A stretch of DNA of 64,000 nt from an uncultured Alphaproteobacteria bacterium (GCA_902629125.1 CACOPQ010000002.1:62001-126000), one strand, 5' to 3'. Shown: positions 46,188-56,334, numbered from the stretch's first letter. Notes: generated by a model not told the origin, from the sequence alone. Translations and numbers: made by a program.

Positions 46188-46242
46188 CCATTGCAGAACC
46201 ATAAAATTCCATATATTGTCCATAAAATTCCATATTTTCCCT
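46188..46242 (-). promoter_or_regulatory. Probable MraZ operator: phased TGG repeats
   Basis: On the plus strand CCA occurs at 46188, 46199, 46209, 46220 and 46230, then CCT at 46240. The intervals are 11, 10, 11, 10 and 10 bp, one helical turn. On the minus strand this reads as repeated TGGAN/TGGNN. E. coli MraZ binds three TGGGN repeats spaced by 5 bp in its own leader. Two copies of CCATAAAATTCCATAT (46199 and 46220) make up most of the array. Confidence 0.55.
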
Positions 46243-46291
46243 ATGGGACGTTGAATTGTTTCCAAGCGTCGTCTCAAAGAGGTGAAAGATT

Positions 46292-46771
46292 ATGCTGGGG
46301 GCTGCTGTGTCGGTTTTTTTGTCGACATTTGAAAACAAGGTGGATCGAAAAGGCAGGGTCTCTGTTCCTTCTTCTTTCCGCAATGTGCTAAGTCAACAGA
46401 GGTCGACTGGAATTATTCTCTATCCTTCGTTTAAGCACCCCTGTATTGAGGGGAGCGGAGATGAAAGAATCCACGAGATAGTCAGCTCTATAGATGCAAT
46501 CGATGTTTTTTCGGATGAGGCTGAAAACCTCCAAACAATTTTAGCGGATGCTAAACAAATATCGGTGGATTCAGATGGGCGTGTGATTTTGCCTCACGAA
46601 TTTGTTTTGCATGCCGGTATATCTGACTTAGCTTCATTTGTGGGTTTGGGGAAAAGTTTTCAAATTTGGTCTCCAAAAAATTTTTCAATACATCGGCAAA
46701 GAAATAGACTCCGGGCCCGTGAGCAAGGTGCTACTTTGCGGATTATTTCTTCATCGACAGAGGGGACTTGA
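46292..46771 (+). CDS. mraZ: Transcriptional regulator MraZ
   Basis: Ring-forming DNA-binding regulator of the dcw cluster, 159 residues with two AbrB-like halves: FLSTFENKVDRKGRVSVPSSFR (N-terminal) and ISVDSDGRVILPHEFVLHAGI (C-terminal), each with the DxxGR core. ATG 46292 follows GAGGTG at normal distance. It opens the cluster and its upstream repeats suggest autoregulation. Confidence 0.93.
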   Translation: MLGAAVSVFLSTFENKVDRKGRVSVPSSFRNVLSQQRSTGIILYPSFKHPCIEGSGDERIHEIVSSIDAIDVFSDEAENLQTILADAKQISVDSDGRVILPHEFVLHAGISDLASFVGLGKSFQIWSPKNFSIHRQRNRLRAREQGATLRIISSSTEGT

Positions 46772-46773
46772 TA

Positions 46774-47757
46774 GTGAATATGCGTTCTGTCGATGCAGGT
46801 CAATACGAGCATATCCCTGTTTTGTGTGACGAAGCCATTTGTCAGTTAAACATACGAAATGGTGGCAGATATGTAGATGGAACATTTGGCAAAGGCGGGT
46901 ATGCATCACGTATTCTAGAGGAGGCAAGTTGTCAGCTTTTTGCAATCGATCGTGACCCAATGGCATTTGCTGAAGCGATGAATTTATCTAAAAGATATGG
47001 AGAAAGATTCATCCCGCTGCAGGGTTGCTTTGGAGAGATGGACTCTTTGCTTGCTGAACAAGGGACTGCGAAGGTAGATGCTATCGTTCTCGATCTTGGG
47101 GTTTCATCGCTCCAATTAGATGATCCGTCACGCGGGTTTTCCTTCCGGTTTGATGGTCCATTAGACATGCGAATGGGGCAAGATGGTCCTACGGCTGGTG
47201 ACATTGTGAATTCTATGGCCGAATCCGATTTGGCAGATCTAATCTATACTCTTGGTGAAGAGAGATATTCTAGGCGTGTTTCGAAAGCAATAGTCGAGGC
47301 CCGTGTTAACCAGCCCATTTCCTCAACGAATGCTTTAGCAAAAATTATACGGGAGGTGGTGCCGTACAAGAAGTTTGGTCAAGGTATTGATCCAGCGACC
47401 AAGACTTTCCAGGCGTTAAGGATTTATGTAAATGATGAGTTGGGTGAGCTGGACAGAGGGCTCAAAGCAGCAGAGCGGCTTCTTAATACCGGTGGGCGGC
47501 TTGTAATCGTGGCTTTCCATTCGTTAGAAGATAGAAGAGTAAAGAATTTTTTAAATGAGAGGCAGGGTAAAACAACAGGCCGTTCGCGATATCTTCCTCC
47601 TGGAAAAGACGATAATAAGAGGCCTAGTTTTTCGGTGATTACAAAACGTCCGGTTCGACCCAGTGCTGCCGAATTGAAGCAAAATCCGCGGGCTAGATCG
47701 GCGCGTTTAAGAGTAGCGGAAAGAACTTCTGCAGCTCCTTGGTCGGAGCTAAATTAA
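46774..47757 (+). CDS. rsmH: 16S rRNA m4C1402 N4-methyltransferase
   Basis: SAM-dependent methylation of 16S rRNA C1402, 327 residues. Motifs: EHIPVLCDEAI, SAM loop VDGTFGKGGYASRIL, IVLDLGVSSLQLDDPSRGFSF, FKTFQALRI-like ATKTFQALRIYVNDELGEL and FHSLEDRRVKNF. I chose GTG 46774 because AGGGG sits 8 nt before it; TTG 46768 and ATG 46780 are alternatives. It starts 3 nt after mraZ. Confidence 0.93.
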   Translation: MNMRSVDAGQYEHIPVLCDEAICQLNIRNGGRYVDGTFGKGGYASRILEEASCQLFAIDRDPMAFAEAMNLSKRYGERFIPLQGCFGEMDSLLAEQGTAKVDAIVLDLGVSSLQLDDPSRGFSFRFDGPLDMRMGQDGPTAGDIVNSMAESDLADLIYTLGEERYSRRVSKAIVEARVNQPISSTNALAKIIREVVPYKKFGQGIDPATKTFQALRIYVNDELGELDRGLKAAERLLNTGGRLVIVAFHSLEDRRVKNFLNERQGKTTGRSRYLPPGKDDNKRPSFSVITKRPVRPSAAELKQNPRARSARLRVAERTSAAPWSELN

Positions 47758-47758
47758 A

Positions 47759-48079
47759 ATGTTTCGGCGCTCGATAATCCTTCTCATTTTTGCAATTTCT
47801 GTAGCCGCAGTAGGTATGTTTTCTCTCAAGCACGAGGTTCAGTCGCGAAAAGCAAAATTAGACGCGCTGCATCAGGATATAGTTGAAAATCAGGAGGTTA
47901 TCCGCGTGCTGCGCGCCGAATGGAGTTTCATAAATCAGCCGGCACATATTGAAAGGTTGGCGCGTAAGCATCTTGGTTTTGTCCCTATGCAATCGCATCA
48001 GATTATTAGACTCGAAGAACTCAAAGGTAAGCAATTGGAGATTGTTAAGGGAAGTATTAATGAAAAGCGAGTTAGGTGA
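47759..48079 (+). CDS. ftsL: Cell division protein FtsL
   Basis: A 106-residue bitopic membrane protein. A hydrophobic segment at residues 5-24 is followed by a leucine-zipper-like coiled coil (VQSRKAKLDALHQDIVENQEVIRVLRAEW) and the end motif HIERLARKHLGFVPMQSHQI, typical of the alphaproteobacterial form. It follows rsmH by one nt and overlaps ftsI by 20 nt. It links FtsQ/FtsB with FtsW/FtsI. Confidence 0.9.
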   Translation: MFRRSIILLIFAISVAAVGMFSLKHEVQSRKAKLDALHQDIVENQEVIRVLRAEWSFINQPAHIERLARKHLGFVPMQSHQIIRLEELKGKQLEIVKGSINEKRVR

Positions 48080-49784
48080 GATGCCCGAGCGACCGTTCAT
48101 TAAACTCGATGGTGTGGTGAACCGCTTCATTGAAGTTGCTAAGAACAGGATGTTGCTTGTTTGCGCAGCCTTTTCTTTTGCATTTGTTTTAGCTGGGCTG
48201 CGGTTGCTCGATGTCTCTGTCATTGGGGGTTTAGGTGAGCCCTCCGTTATTTCTGAGTCAGCAAGGGCAACTCTTAAAACTGGGCGGGCAGATATTGTTG
48301 ATAGAAATGGGATTTTGCTAGCTACCAGTCTCTCTGTTCCATCACTCTATGCTGATCCAAGCGAGGTTTTAGATGCAGCAGCGGCAGTTGACGCTTTAAA
48401 AACAGTTTTGGTTGATTTAAATAAAAAAAACATTTTAGCTAAGTTAAAGCAAAAGAAGAGGTTCGTTTGGTTGAAAAGGGGGTTAACCCCGGAGCAACAG
48501 CTTAAAATAAATGCCCTTGGAGTACCCGGATTTCATTTTCAAGACGAAGATAGACGTTTTTACCCACAAGGTCGCCTAGGCAGCCATATTATTGGGTTTT
48601 CTGGTACGGATGCCGTTGGTCTAAGCGGAGTGGAAAAGCAATTTGATGGAATTTTGAGGGATGGCTCTGAGCCTTTGTCTCTTTCTATTGATGTTCGTAT
48701 CCAACATATTTTACGCGAAGAGATTCAGAGGCAAATTGAGTCTTTTAAGGCGATAGGTGGCGCGGGCGTGCTCCTTGATGCCAATTCTGGTGAGGTCCTC
48801 GGGATGATTTCCCTGCCGGATTTTGATCCTGCGTTTATAAAGGGTGCGTCCTCGCAAGCTAAGTTCAATAGGGCAACGCTTGGCGTATACGAAATGGGAT
48901 CAACTTTTAAAATTTTTAATACTGCTTTAGCTCTAGACTTGGGGTCGGCAACTATGGCAAGTGGGTATGACGCTACCAAGCCTATACGGATAGCCAGGCA
49001 TACCATAAATGATTATCATCCAAAAAAACGGTGGCTGTCAGTTCCTGAGATATTCATGTATTCCTCGAATATAGGTTCGGCAAAGATGGCGGATGAATTC
49101 GGTGCATCAGCTCAAAAGGAGTTTCTGAAAAAATTAGGATTTTTCAATCAGCTTGATGTTGAGTTGCCGGAGCTTGCCAGCCCAATTTTTCCAGCAAGAT
49201 GGAGACGAATTAATACTATGACGATATCGTTTGGGCACGGTATCGCTATTAGTCCACTGCACCTTACGAGCGGAGTTGCAACAATCGTGAATGGAGGCAT
49301 ACGTTGGCCAGTGACCATTTTGAGAAGGCATATTGGTCAACAGGCTGTAGGCAAACAAATAATATCATCTAAAACATCTTTGGATATGCGGCGGATACTC
49401 AGGTTGGTGGTTGAAAATGGCACTGGAAAAAAAGCGTCAGCTAATGGATATCTGGTCGGTGGTAAAACAGGGACAGCGGAAAAGCAGGCAGTCCAGGGAG
49501 GTTATGCAAAAAAATTACGTCTCTCGTCATTTGTTGGGGCGTTTCCTATTCATGATCCAAAATACGTCGTTTTGGTGATGGTAGATGAACCCAAGGGTAA
49601 CAAGGGCTCTTTTGGGTATGCCACTGGAGGTTGGGTAGCTGCTCCAGCGGTGAAGCGCATTGTTTCAAGGTCTGCTCCTCTTCTTGGGATTCATCCAAAA
49701 GACGAGATGTCGCCAAAAATTAGACAAATTTTAGAAATAAACATTAATCCAAGGGGAGGGAAAAAACGCCTTGCATCTTTCTAA
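48060..49784 (+). CDS. ftsI: Septal peptidoglycan transpeptidase (PBP3)
   Basis: A 574-residue class B PBP, monofunctional transpeptidase of the septum. One N-terminal TM segment (about 31-50), then dimerisation domain, then the active-site motifs: Ser281-x-x-Lys284 (MGSTFK), Ser335-Ser336-Asn337 (SxN) and Lys469-Thr470-Gly471 (GGKTGTAE). The true start is ATG 48060 (AAGGGAAG upstream); longer frames are shadows. It overlaps ftsL by 20 nt and murE by 14. Confidence 0.95.
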   Translation: MKSELGEMPERPFIKLDGVVNRFIEVAKNRMLLVCAAFSFAFVLAGLRLLDVSVIGGLGEPSVISESARATLKTGRADIVDRNGILLATSLSVPSLYADPSEVLDAAAAVDALKTVLVDLNKKNILAKLKQKKRFVWLKRGLTPEQQLKINALGVPGFHFQDEDRRFYPQGRLGSHIIGFSGTDAVGLSGVEKQFDGILRDGSEPLSLSIDVRIQHILREEIQRQIESFKAIGGAGVLLDANSGEVLGMISLPDFDPAFIKGASSQAKFNRATLGVYEMGSTFKIFNTALALDLGSATMASGYDATKPIRIARHTINDYHPKKRWLSVPEIFMYSSNIGSAKMADEFGASAQKEFLKKLGFFNQLDVELPELASPIFPARWRRINTMTISFGHGIAISPLHLTSGVATIVNGGIRWPVTILRRHIGQQAVGKQIISSKTSLDMRRILRLVVENGTGKKASANGYLVGGKTGTAEKQAVQGGYAKKLRLSSFVGAFPIHDPKYVVLVMVDEPKGNKGSFGYATGGWVAAPAVKRIVSRSAPLLGIHPKDEMSPKIRQILEININPRGGKKRLASF

Positions 49785-51279
49785 GTTAATGAAAGAAAGC
49801 GCTACTCAAAGCAATGCTTTAAAAACATTTCCCAATGTTTTAGGGCATGGTGATCCCGATGTTGTTGGTATTGCCAGCAATAGTCGTGAGGTTAAGCCGG
49901 GTTATATTTTTGCTGCTCTACCAGGTAACGAGGTTGACGGGGTGAATTTTGTTGAGGATGCGGTGTCTCGTGGTGCAGTAGCAATTATTACTCAAAATTC
50001 ATCAAGATGCCGGGATATAACTCCAGCTACGCCACTCATTGAAACATGTAACCCGCGACTAGAATTAGCAAAGTTAGCAGCTTGTTTTTTTAATGGTCAA
50101 CCAGATTATATTGCTGCGGTAACTGGTACAAATGGGAAAAGCTCAGTAGTAGATTTTATTAGGCAATTATGGCTTTTAGTTGGATATAGTGCGTCTAGTC
50201 TCGGAACATTAGGTTTAAAAACAAAACAGGTTCTCGAGAATTCTAGTTTGACAACACCAGATACTGTCAACCTTCATAAAGTTTTAAAAAGTTTGAGCGA
50301 TAGAGATATTCAATATCTTGCGCTTGAAGCGTCAAGTCACGGTCTCGATCAATATCGTATCGATGGGGTTAAAATTAGTGCGGCGGCTTTTACAAACCTT
50401 ACGCAAGATCACCTCGATTATCACAAAGATATGAAGACGTATTTCAAAGCAAAAGCACGTCTTTTCTCAGATCTCCTCATTGCAAACGGCACAGCCGTAT
50501 TAAATTTTGACTCAAGTGAATTTGAAGTATTAGAGAGCATCTGTATCTCAAGAGGAGTAAACGTAATTAGCTTTGGCTCTTCAAATGGGGCGGATATTCA
50601 GCTTTTAGAGGTAAAACCTTCGCCAGCCTTTCAGGAAATAAAAATTAAAGTTTTTAAAGTTGAATACCACTTTGTATTGAAATTGCTGGGAAAGTTTCAA
50701 ATCCTGAATGTGTTGGCGGCCTTGGGAATTGTCGTAGCGTCTCGAAAAGAGAGTGATGTCGGATTTTGGGTGGACAAGCTTAGAGATTTAAAAGGCGTTC
50801 CTGGTCGCCTTGAGCGTGTCACTGAAAGTAATTCTATGGCCCAGATCATCGTTGATTATGCCCACACGCCGGACGCTCTTAGAAATGCTCTAGTCGCGTT
50901 GAGGGAGCATGCTTCAAGGCGATTAATATGTATTTTTGGTGCTGGTGGGGAAAGGGATAGAAGTAAGCGAAAAATAATGGGGCAAGTTGCACATGAATTA
51001 GCCGATCTTTGCTTGATAACAGACGATAATCCAAGAAATGAGAACCCAAAAGGAATTAGAGATCAAATTTTAGAGGGTTGCCCCGATGGTGAGAGTGTTG
51101 CGGGCAGAAGAGCGGCAATAAAACTAGGAATTTCGAAGCTCCAACGTGGTGATCTTTTGCTAGTAGCTGGTAAGGGACATGAGTCTATACAAGAAATTAA
51201 TGGTCAAAAATTTAAATTCAGTGATGTCGAGGTAGTAAGAGACTTAATGAAAAATGCTGAGGGCTTAAACCATGAGTAG
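49771..51279 (+). CDS. murE: UDP-MurNAc-tripeptide synthetase (mDAP)
   Basis: Adds meso-diaminopimelate to UDP-MurNAc-Ala-Glu, 502 residues. ATP loop VTGTNGKSSVVDF, TTPDT, EASSHGLDQYRIDG, NLTQDHLDYH with the carbamylated-lysine context FKAKARLF, and DNPRNENP, the loop that identifies the mDAP rather than lysine enzyme. TTG 49771 has AAGGGGAGGG ten nt upstream; ATG 49789 is the alternative. Overlaps ftsI and murF. Confidence 0.95.
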   Translation: MHLSKLMKESATQSNALKTFPNVLGHGDPDVVGIASNSREVKPGYIFAALPGNEVDGVNFVEDAVSRGAVAIITQNSSRCRDITPATPLIETCNPRLELAKLAACFFNGQPDYIAAVTGTNGKSSVVDFIRQLWLLVGYSASSLGTLGLKTKQVLENSSLTTPDTVNLHKVLKSLSDRDIQYLALEASSHGLDQYRIDGVKISAAAFTNLTQDHLDYHKDMKTYFKAKARLFSDLLIANGTAVLNFDSSEFEVLESICISRGVNVISFGSSNGADIQLLEVKPSPAFQEIKIKVFKVEYHFVLKLLGKFQILNVLAALGIVVASRKESDVGFWVDKLRDLKGVPGRLERVTESNSMAQIIVDYAHTPDALRNALVALREHASRRLICIFGAGGERDRSKRKIMGQVAHELADLCLITDDNPRNENPKGIRDQILEGCPDGESVAGRRAAIKLGISKLQRGDLLLVAGKGHESIQEINGQKFKFSDVEVVRDLMKNAEGLNHE

Positions 51280-52714
51280 CAGCCTTTGGACAAATATGGA
51301 AATTGAAGGAGCAACAAATGCCAGTACTGATGGAGGAAATTGGAGTGCTTCAGGTGTAAGTATTGACAGTCGAAAAGTTCAACCCAAGGATATTTTCATA
51401 GCTTTCAAGGGCAGTCGGGTCGATGGTCATTGTTATGTCGCGGATGCATTCGAGAAAGGAGCGGCCGCTGCTATAGTCGAGAGGAAGATAGATGGGTTGT
51501 CAGAAGAACGCCCGATATTAATTGTTGAAAACGTTCAAAAAGCTCTCTTCCAAATAGCCTGTTTAGCGAGAAATAGATCGGAGGCAGAGTTTATAGCCGT
51601 CACGGGCAGCGTTGGGAAAACGAGCAGCAAGAACTTATTGGCAAAAGCTTTGGCCCAATTCGATAGTGTACACGCAACAATAGGTAATTTAAATAATCAT
51701 ATCGGAGCTCCGCTCAGTTTAGCGCGTTTGAATGCATCTTCTCGATTCGCGGTGTTCGAACTTGGAATGAATAATACAGGCGAAATCGCGCTCTTATCTA
51801 ATTTAATGCGACCTAAGGTAGCGCTGATAACAAACGTTCATGGCGTTCATCTAGAGCAACTTAAAACTGAAAGGGCTATAGCAGAGGCCAAATCAGAGAT
51901 TTTTAATGGTTTATTGGAAAATGGGTCAGCCGTCCTGAATCAAGACAGCCCTTGGATAAACCTTTTAAAGTCAAGAGCAGAAAAAAAGGGCATAAAAAAT
52001 ATAATCACTTTTGGGGAAGATAAAAAGTCGGACGTGCAGTTGCTTGACTGGCAATCTGGAGAAGGGAAAAGTTTCGTAAAAATCCAGCTCAATAATGAAC
52101 CTTATCAATATGTCTTGTCGGAGACCGGAAAGCATCGAGCGCTAAATTCTGTTGGCGTTCTGGCGGTTGTTCATGCGCTTGGACTAGATATCCGCCATGC
52201 GGCTGAGTGCTTTAAAAGTATTTCTACCCCAGTTGGGAGGGGAGGACAAAAAAACATCGATCTTACGACAGGCGAGACATTTTGCTTAGTTGATGAAAGT
52301 TATAATGCCAGTCCAGTCGCTATGAAGTCAGCATTTTCAGTTTTAAAGTCGATGAAGCCAGGTCCGGGCGGACGAAAAATAATCGTAATAGGCGATATGC
52401 TTGAACTTGGAAAAGATGCACTGAAATTACATGCAGAATTAATAGATGATTTATTGGCTGCCAAACCAGACATCGTTTTTACCGTTGGGAAGCTAATGTT
52501 TGAGCTGCATAAGTTACTGCCGAATGGGGTATTTGGTGCCCATGGCGCAACAAGTATTGACGTCGCGGATCAAGTCGCGAATTTAATTAGGGCAGGAGAT
52601 TTAGTGCTTGTTAAAGGGTCTCTTGGAACCAATATGGCGCCGATCATAGCTGCTTTAAATTCAAAGAGCTCAGAGAATACAAGTTGTTCTGAGCCAAGTG
52701 GGGTTAGAGAGTAG
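51272..52714 (+). CDS. murF: UDP-MurNAc-tripeptide:D-Ala-D-Ala ligase
   Basis: Adds the D-alanyl-D-alanine dipeptide to the UDP-MurNAc-tripeptide, 480 residues. ATP loop AVTGSVGKTSSKNLL (Mur family G-x-x-G-K-T/S), NLNNHIGAPLSLAR, FELGMNNTGEI, YNASPVAMKSAF and IGDMLELG. Overlaps murE by 8 nt; stop is directly followed by mraY. Confidence 0.95.
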   Translation: MSSSLWTNMEIEGATNASTDGGNWSASGVSIDSRKVQPKDIFIAFKGSRVDGHCYVADAFEKGAAAAIVERKIDGLSEERPILIVENVQKALFQIACLARNRSEAEFIAVTGSVGKTSSKNLLAKALAQFDSVHATIGNLNNHIGAPLSLARLNASSRFAVFELGMNNTGEIALLSNLMRPKVALITNVHGVHLEQLKTERAIAEAKSEIFNGLLENGSAVLNQDSPWINLLKSRAEKKGIKNIITFGEDKKSDVQLLDWQSGEGKSFVKIQLNNEPYQYVLSETGKHRALNSVGVLAVVHALGLDIRHAAECFKSISTPVGRGGQKNIDLTTGETFCLVDESYNASPVAMKSAFSVLKSMKPGPGGRKIIVIGDMLELGKDALKLHAELIDDLLAAKPDIVFTVGKLMFELHKLLPNGVFGAHGATSIDVADQVANLIRAGDLVLVKGSLGTNMAPIIAALNSKSSENTSCSEPSGVRE

Positions 52715-53800
52715 ATGCTTTATCATTTTCTATTTCCCCTGGCCGATGAATACATCGTTTTTAATCTGTTTAGATATCTGACGTTTCGAACTGGTGGTGC
52801 CGTTCTAACGGCGTTAGTTATCAGTTTTGTAATCGGTCCAAGTATGATCCGATGGCTCAGGGGGCAGCAAGCTAATGGTCAACCAATCCGAAATGATGGA
52901 CCTGAAACACATCTAGCGAAGCGCGGAACCCCGACTATGGGCGGATTAATGATCTTAGTTGCTCTCGTTATTTCCACGCTTCTTTGGGCTGATGTCAATA
53001 ATTCTTATATCTGGCTTGTGCTTGGGGTAACGGCGAGTTTTGGATTGATAGGGTTTGTTGATGACTTTCTTAAACTTAAGACCAGTAGCTCTAATGGTAT
53101 GTCATCGAGGCTCAAAATATTACTTCAAATCATTGTTGCGGCACTAGTGGCTTTTCTGATTTCCTCATTTGGACCGCCGGAAACAAAGGAAAGCTTGAGT
53201 GTCCCATTTTTCAAGGATATTTTTATTGAACTAGGCTGGTTTTTTTTGCCGTTTAGCGTGTTGGTTATCGTTGGTGCTTCCAACGCGGTTAATTTGACCG
53301 ATGGGTTAGATGGTCTCGCTATCGTACCAGTTATGATAGCGGCAGCTTGTTTTGCATTGATAACCTACCTTGTTGGCAACGTACTGTTTAGTGGGTATTT
53401 GCAATTATATCATGTGGTGGGAAGCGGTGAACTGGCAGTTTTTTGCGGGTCTATAATAGGCGCTGGCCTTGGCTTTCTTTGGTTCAACGCGCCACCCGCA
53501 ATGGTGTTTATGGGCGATACCGGATCTTTGTCACTGGGTGGGGCATTGGGCGCCATTAGCGTTATAACTAAACATGAATTAGTTCTAGCTATAATTGGTG
53601 GTTTGTTCGTGCTGGAGACCGTTTCAGTAATCGTACAGGTGATCTCATTTAAATTAACTGGGAAACGAATTTTCCGAATGGCTCCACTACACCATCATTT
53701 TGAAAAGAAGGGTTGGGCTGAACCAACAGTTGTTATTCGGTTTTGGATAATTGCCGTTGTTTTAGCGCTCATTGGCCTTTCAACACTGAAACTGAGGTAG
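52715..53800 (+). CDS. mraY: Phospho-MurNAc-pentapeptide translocase
   Basis: Membrane enzyme that makes lipid I, 361 residues with about ten TM segments. Family motifs: [33 protein letters not shown] (DDxxK), [13 protein letters not shown] and [15 protein letters not shown], and [13 protein letters not shown]. No intergenic gap to murF. Confidence 0.96.
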   Translation: MLYHFLFPLADEYIVFNLFRYLTFRTGGAVLTALVISFVIGPSMIRWLRGQQANGQPIRNDGPETHLAKRGTPTMGGLMILVALVISTLLWADVNNSYIWLVLGVTASFGLIGFVDDFLKLKTSSSNGMSSRLKILLQIIVAALVAFLISSFGPPETKESLSVPFFKDIFIELGWFFLPFSVLVIVGASNAVNLTDGLDGLAIVPVMIAAACFALITYLVGNVLFSGYLQLYHVVGSGELAVFCGSIIGAGLGFLWFNAPPAMVFMGDTGSLSLGGALGAISVITKHELVLAIIGGLFVLETVSVIVQVISFKLTGKRIFRMAPLHHHFEKKGWAEPTVVIRFWIIAVVLALIGLSTLKLR

Positions 53801-53803
53801 AAG

Positions 53804-55213
53804 TTGATTATCGCAAATTCATTTTCGACTAAAAAAGTTGCGGTCATGGGGCTTGCTCGATCGGGTAAGGCTGCAGTTTCTTCCCTAGTTCTCGGTGGAG
53901 CTAGAGTGTTAGCGTGGGACGATAATCCAAAACGGCGAGAGGAAATTACTGGCGTTGGCGTCAAGATAAGAGATCTTCACGATATCAATTTTAAGGATTT
54001 AGATGCACTAGTTCTGAGTCCAGGAATACCACACTCATTTCCAAAGCCTCATCCAGTAGCAGCAAAAGCGAAGACATTTGGTGTCCCCATTATTGGAGAC
54101 ATTGATATACTTGCAAAAAATGCAAAGAATATCCCAATTATAGGCATTACAGGAACTAATGGTAAATCTACCACTACCTCACTTGTTGGGCACGTTTTAT
54201 CCTATTCAAATATTTCAAATGAAGTAGCAGGAAATATTGGTCGACCAGTTTTGGAGATATCCTCAGATCCACGACCGGACTTTATTGTTTTGGAATTAAG
54301 TTCATATCAGCTTGAATTATCTCCTTCCTTAGGCTGCAGCATCGCCGTGCTTTTGAATATAACACCCGACCATTTAGATCGGCACGGCGGCATGGATGGA
54401 TATGTTCGTGCGAAACGACGAATTTTTGATAAGCTAATTTACGATCCAAAAATCATTATTGGTATAGATGATGAAATTACGCGATCAATATACCGACAGC
54501 TTAAGTATGAAACAGATTTTTTAGTCATTCCTATATCCGGTTATCAAATCCCAGAAAATGGAGTTGGCGTTAAAAGTGGGAACTTAAGAAGTCAGCTGCC
54601 GGGCATGCCAAAATGTGAAATAAATTTAAATGAAATAAAAACTCTTATAGGAGGTCACAATCATCAAAATGCAGCGGCTGCCGTCGCAATAGCGCTTTCA
54701 TTGGGGGTCGAACAGCCGGAAATAGAATGCGCATTGCAATGTTTCAAAGGACTGCCCCACCGTCAAGAATTAGTGAGGGAAGTGTTTGGCATTAATTTTA
54801 TTAATGACTCTAAAGCAACAAATTTTGATGCAGCAGAGCGCGCACTTTCATCATTTACATCAATTTATTGGATAGCTGGCGGCCTTTCGAAGAATGAGCG
54901 AGTTACTAAATCTTTTTTTAAAAAGCTCGAGAATGTTGAGCATGCATTTTTAATTGGAAGTTCGGAAAGTGAGTTCTTTGATGCCTTTAAAAATAGTACC
55001 CCGTGCACAAAATGTAGCAATTTGGAAATTGCAGTAAAAAAAGCTGCGTTAGCTGCATGTAATGAAAAAAAAGAAAGCCCAGTTGTGCTGTTATCACCAG
55101 CGGCTGCCTCATTTGATCAATTTGAGAGTTATGAAGAGCGAGGGGACCAGTTTAGGTCGATTGTTGGTTCGCTAAACGTCGAAAAGTTTTCGAACTGGAA
55201 AACAACAACATGA
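53804..55213 (+). CDS. murD: UDP-MurNAc-L-Ala:D-Glu ligase
   Basis: Adds D-glutamate to UDP-MurNAc-Ala, 469 residues. Rossmann start KVAVMGLARSGKAA, ATP loop GITGTNGKSTTTSLVGH, LELSSYQLEL, NITPDHLDRHG, GGHNHQNAAAAVA and the NDSKATNFDAAERAL box. TTG 53804 has GAGG 8 nt upstream. ATGA overlap with ftsW. Confidence 0.95.
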   Translation: MIIANSFSTKKVAVMGLARSGKAAVSSLVLGGARVLAWDDNPKRREEITGVGVKIRDLHDINFKDLDALVLSPGIPHSFPKPHPVAAKAKTFGVPIIGDIDILAKNAKNIPIIGITGTNGKSTTTSLVGHVLSYSNISNEVAGNIGRPVLEISSDPRPDFIVLELSSYQLELSPSLGCSIAVLLNITPDHLDRHGGMDGYVRAKRRIFDKLIYDPKIIIGIDDEITRSIYRQLKYETDFLVIPISGYQIPENGVGVKSGNLRSQLPGMPKCEINLNEIKTLIGGHNHQNAAAAVAIALSLGVEQPEIECALQCFKGLPHRQELVREVFGINFINDSKATNFDAAERALSSFTSIYWIAGGLSKNERVTKSFFKKLENVEHAFLIGSSESEFFDAFKNSTPCTKCSNLEIAVKKAALAACNEKKESPVVLLSPAAASFDQFESYEERGDQFRSIVGSLNVEKFSNWKTTT

Positions 55214-56334
55214 CTACATTAACAAGGACAGATACCAGTTTAGTTGGGCAATGGTGGTGGACTGTCGATAGATGGTTTCTAGGGGCATTACTAGTGTTGG
55301 TGTTTTTCGGTGTTTTAATGGTGTTTGGTGCAAGCCCGGCCGTCGCAACGAAACTTAAATTGAGTAGCTACTACTTCATAAAAAAACATCTGCTTGTTTT
55401 GCCTTTAGGCATCGCTATGATTTTTCTAATTTCACTTTTATCACCCAAAAACGTGAAGCGTATGGCTGTAATTGGCTTATTAATTGGGTTAATCGTTCTC
55501 GGCTGCACTCTTGTCTTTGGAAGTGAAATAAAAGGAGCTCGTCGATGGCTATCAGCGGGTGGCTTTTCATTTCAAGCATCAGAGTTTATTAAGCCATTTT
55601 TCGCAGTCTTTGCTGCGTGGATGTTTTCAGAGTGGAGATCTAAAACAAACTTCCCTGGACATTTAATGTCTGTATTGATGTTTATGATAATTGTAACCTT
55701 AGTACTTGGTCAGCCAGATCTTGGCCAAACCGTTGTAATCTCAGCAGTGTGGTCATGCCAATTTTTTCTGGCGGGTCTTCCTTTATTTTTTGTTATATCG
55801 TTCTTTATATGTGGAATCGGTGGGCTAATAGCAGCCTACTTCTTTTTCGATCATGTTAGGTCTCGTGTCGATCGATTTCTTGATCCGTCTACAGGGGACA
55901 CCTATCAGATTGATCGATCTTTAGAAGCTTTTTCAAATGGCGGTTTGTTTGGTACAGGGCCTGGTGAAGGTGAAATTAAAGACCTTCTACCTGATGCGCA
56001 TTCGGATTTTATATTCGCGGTGGCTGGTGAGGAGTTTGGAGTTCTTATAGCATTAGCGGTAATAGGCCTATTTGCATTTTTAGTGCTGAGGGGTTGTTTG
56101 CGAATAATGTCTGAGAGCAGTTTATTTGTGTTCTTGGCTGTGGCTGGTTTACTTATCCAATTTGGTTTGCAGGCATTAATACACATAAGTTCTTCACTTC
56201 AACTTATCCCCGCAAAAGGCATGACACTACCTTTCATAAGTTATGGCGGTTCATCTTTCCTTGCCTTGTCCATTGGGATGGGAATGGTTCTAGCCTTAAC
56301 TAGGAAAAGGCCTGGTCGTGAGGAGGTTTTATGA
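55210..56334 (+). CDS. ftsW: Septal glycosyltransferase FtsW (SEDS)
   Basis: A 374-residue SEDS-family lipid II polymerase with about ten TM segments. KGARRWLSAGGFSFQASEFIKP is the conserved cytoplasm/periplasm loop, and the GLFGTGPGEGEIKDLLPDAHSDFIFAVAGEEFG stretch carries the catalytic-type acidic residues. It pairs with FtsI. Confidence 0.95.
   Translation: MTTLTRTDTSLVGQWWWTVDRWFLGALLVLVFFGVLMVFGASPAVATKLKLSSYYFIKKHLLVLPLGIAMIFLISLLSPKNVKRMAVIGLLIGLIVLGCTLVFGSEIKGARRWLSAGGFSFQASEFIKPFFAVFAAWMFSEWRSKTNFPGHLMSVLMFMIIVTLVLGQPDLGQTVVISAVWSCQFFLAGLPLFFVISFFICGIGGLIAAYFFFDHVRSRVDRFLDPSTGDTYQIDRSLEAFSNGGLFGTGPGEGEIKDLLPDAHSDFIFAVAGEEFGVLIALAVIGLFAFLVLRGCLRIMSESSLFVFLAVAGLLIQFGLQALIHISSSLQLIPAKGMTLPFISYGGSSFLALSIGMGMVLALTRKRPGREEVL

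Noticed and set aside
46199-46235. Tandem 16-bp repeat as a mobile-element target duplication
   Set aside because: The copies are 21 bp apart with no element between, and the finer 10-11-bp TGG period explains them better.
48725-49006. Minus-strand ORF inside ftsI
   Set aside because: Antisense to conserved transpeptidase sequence; shadow.
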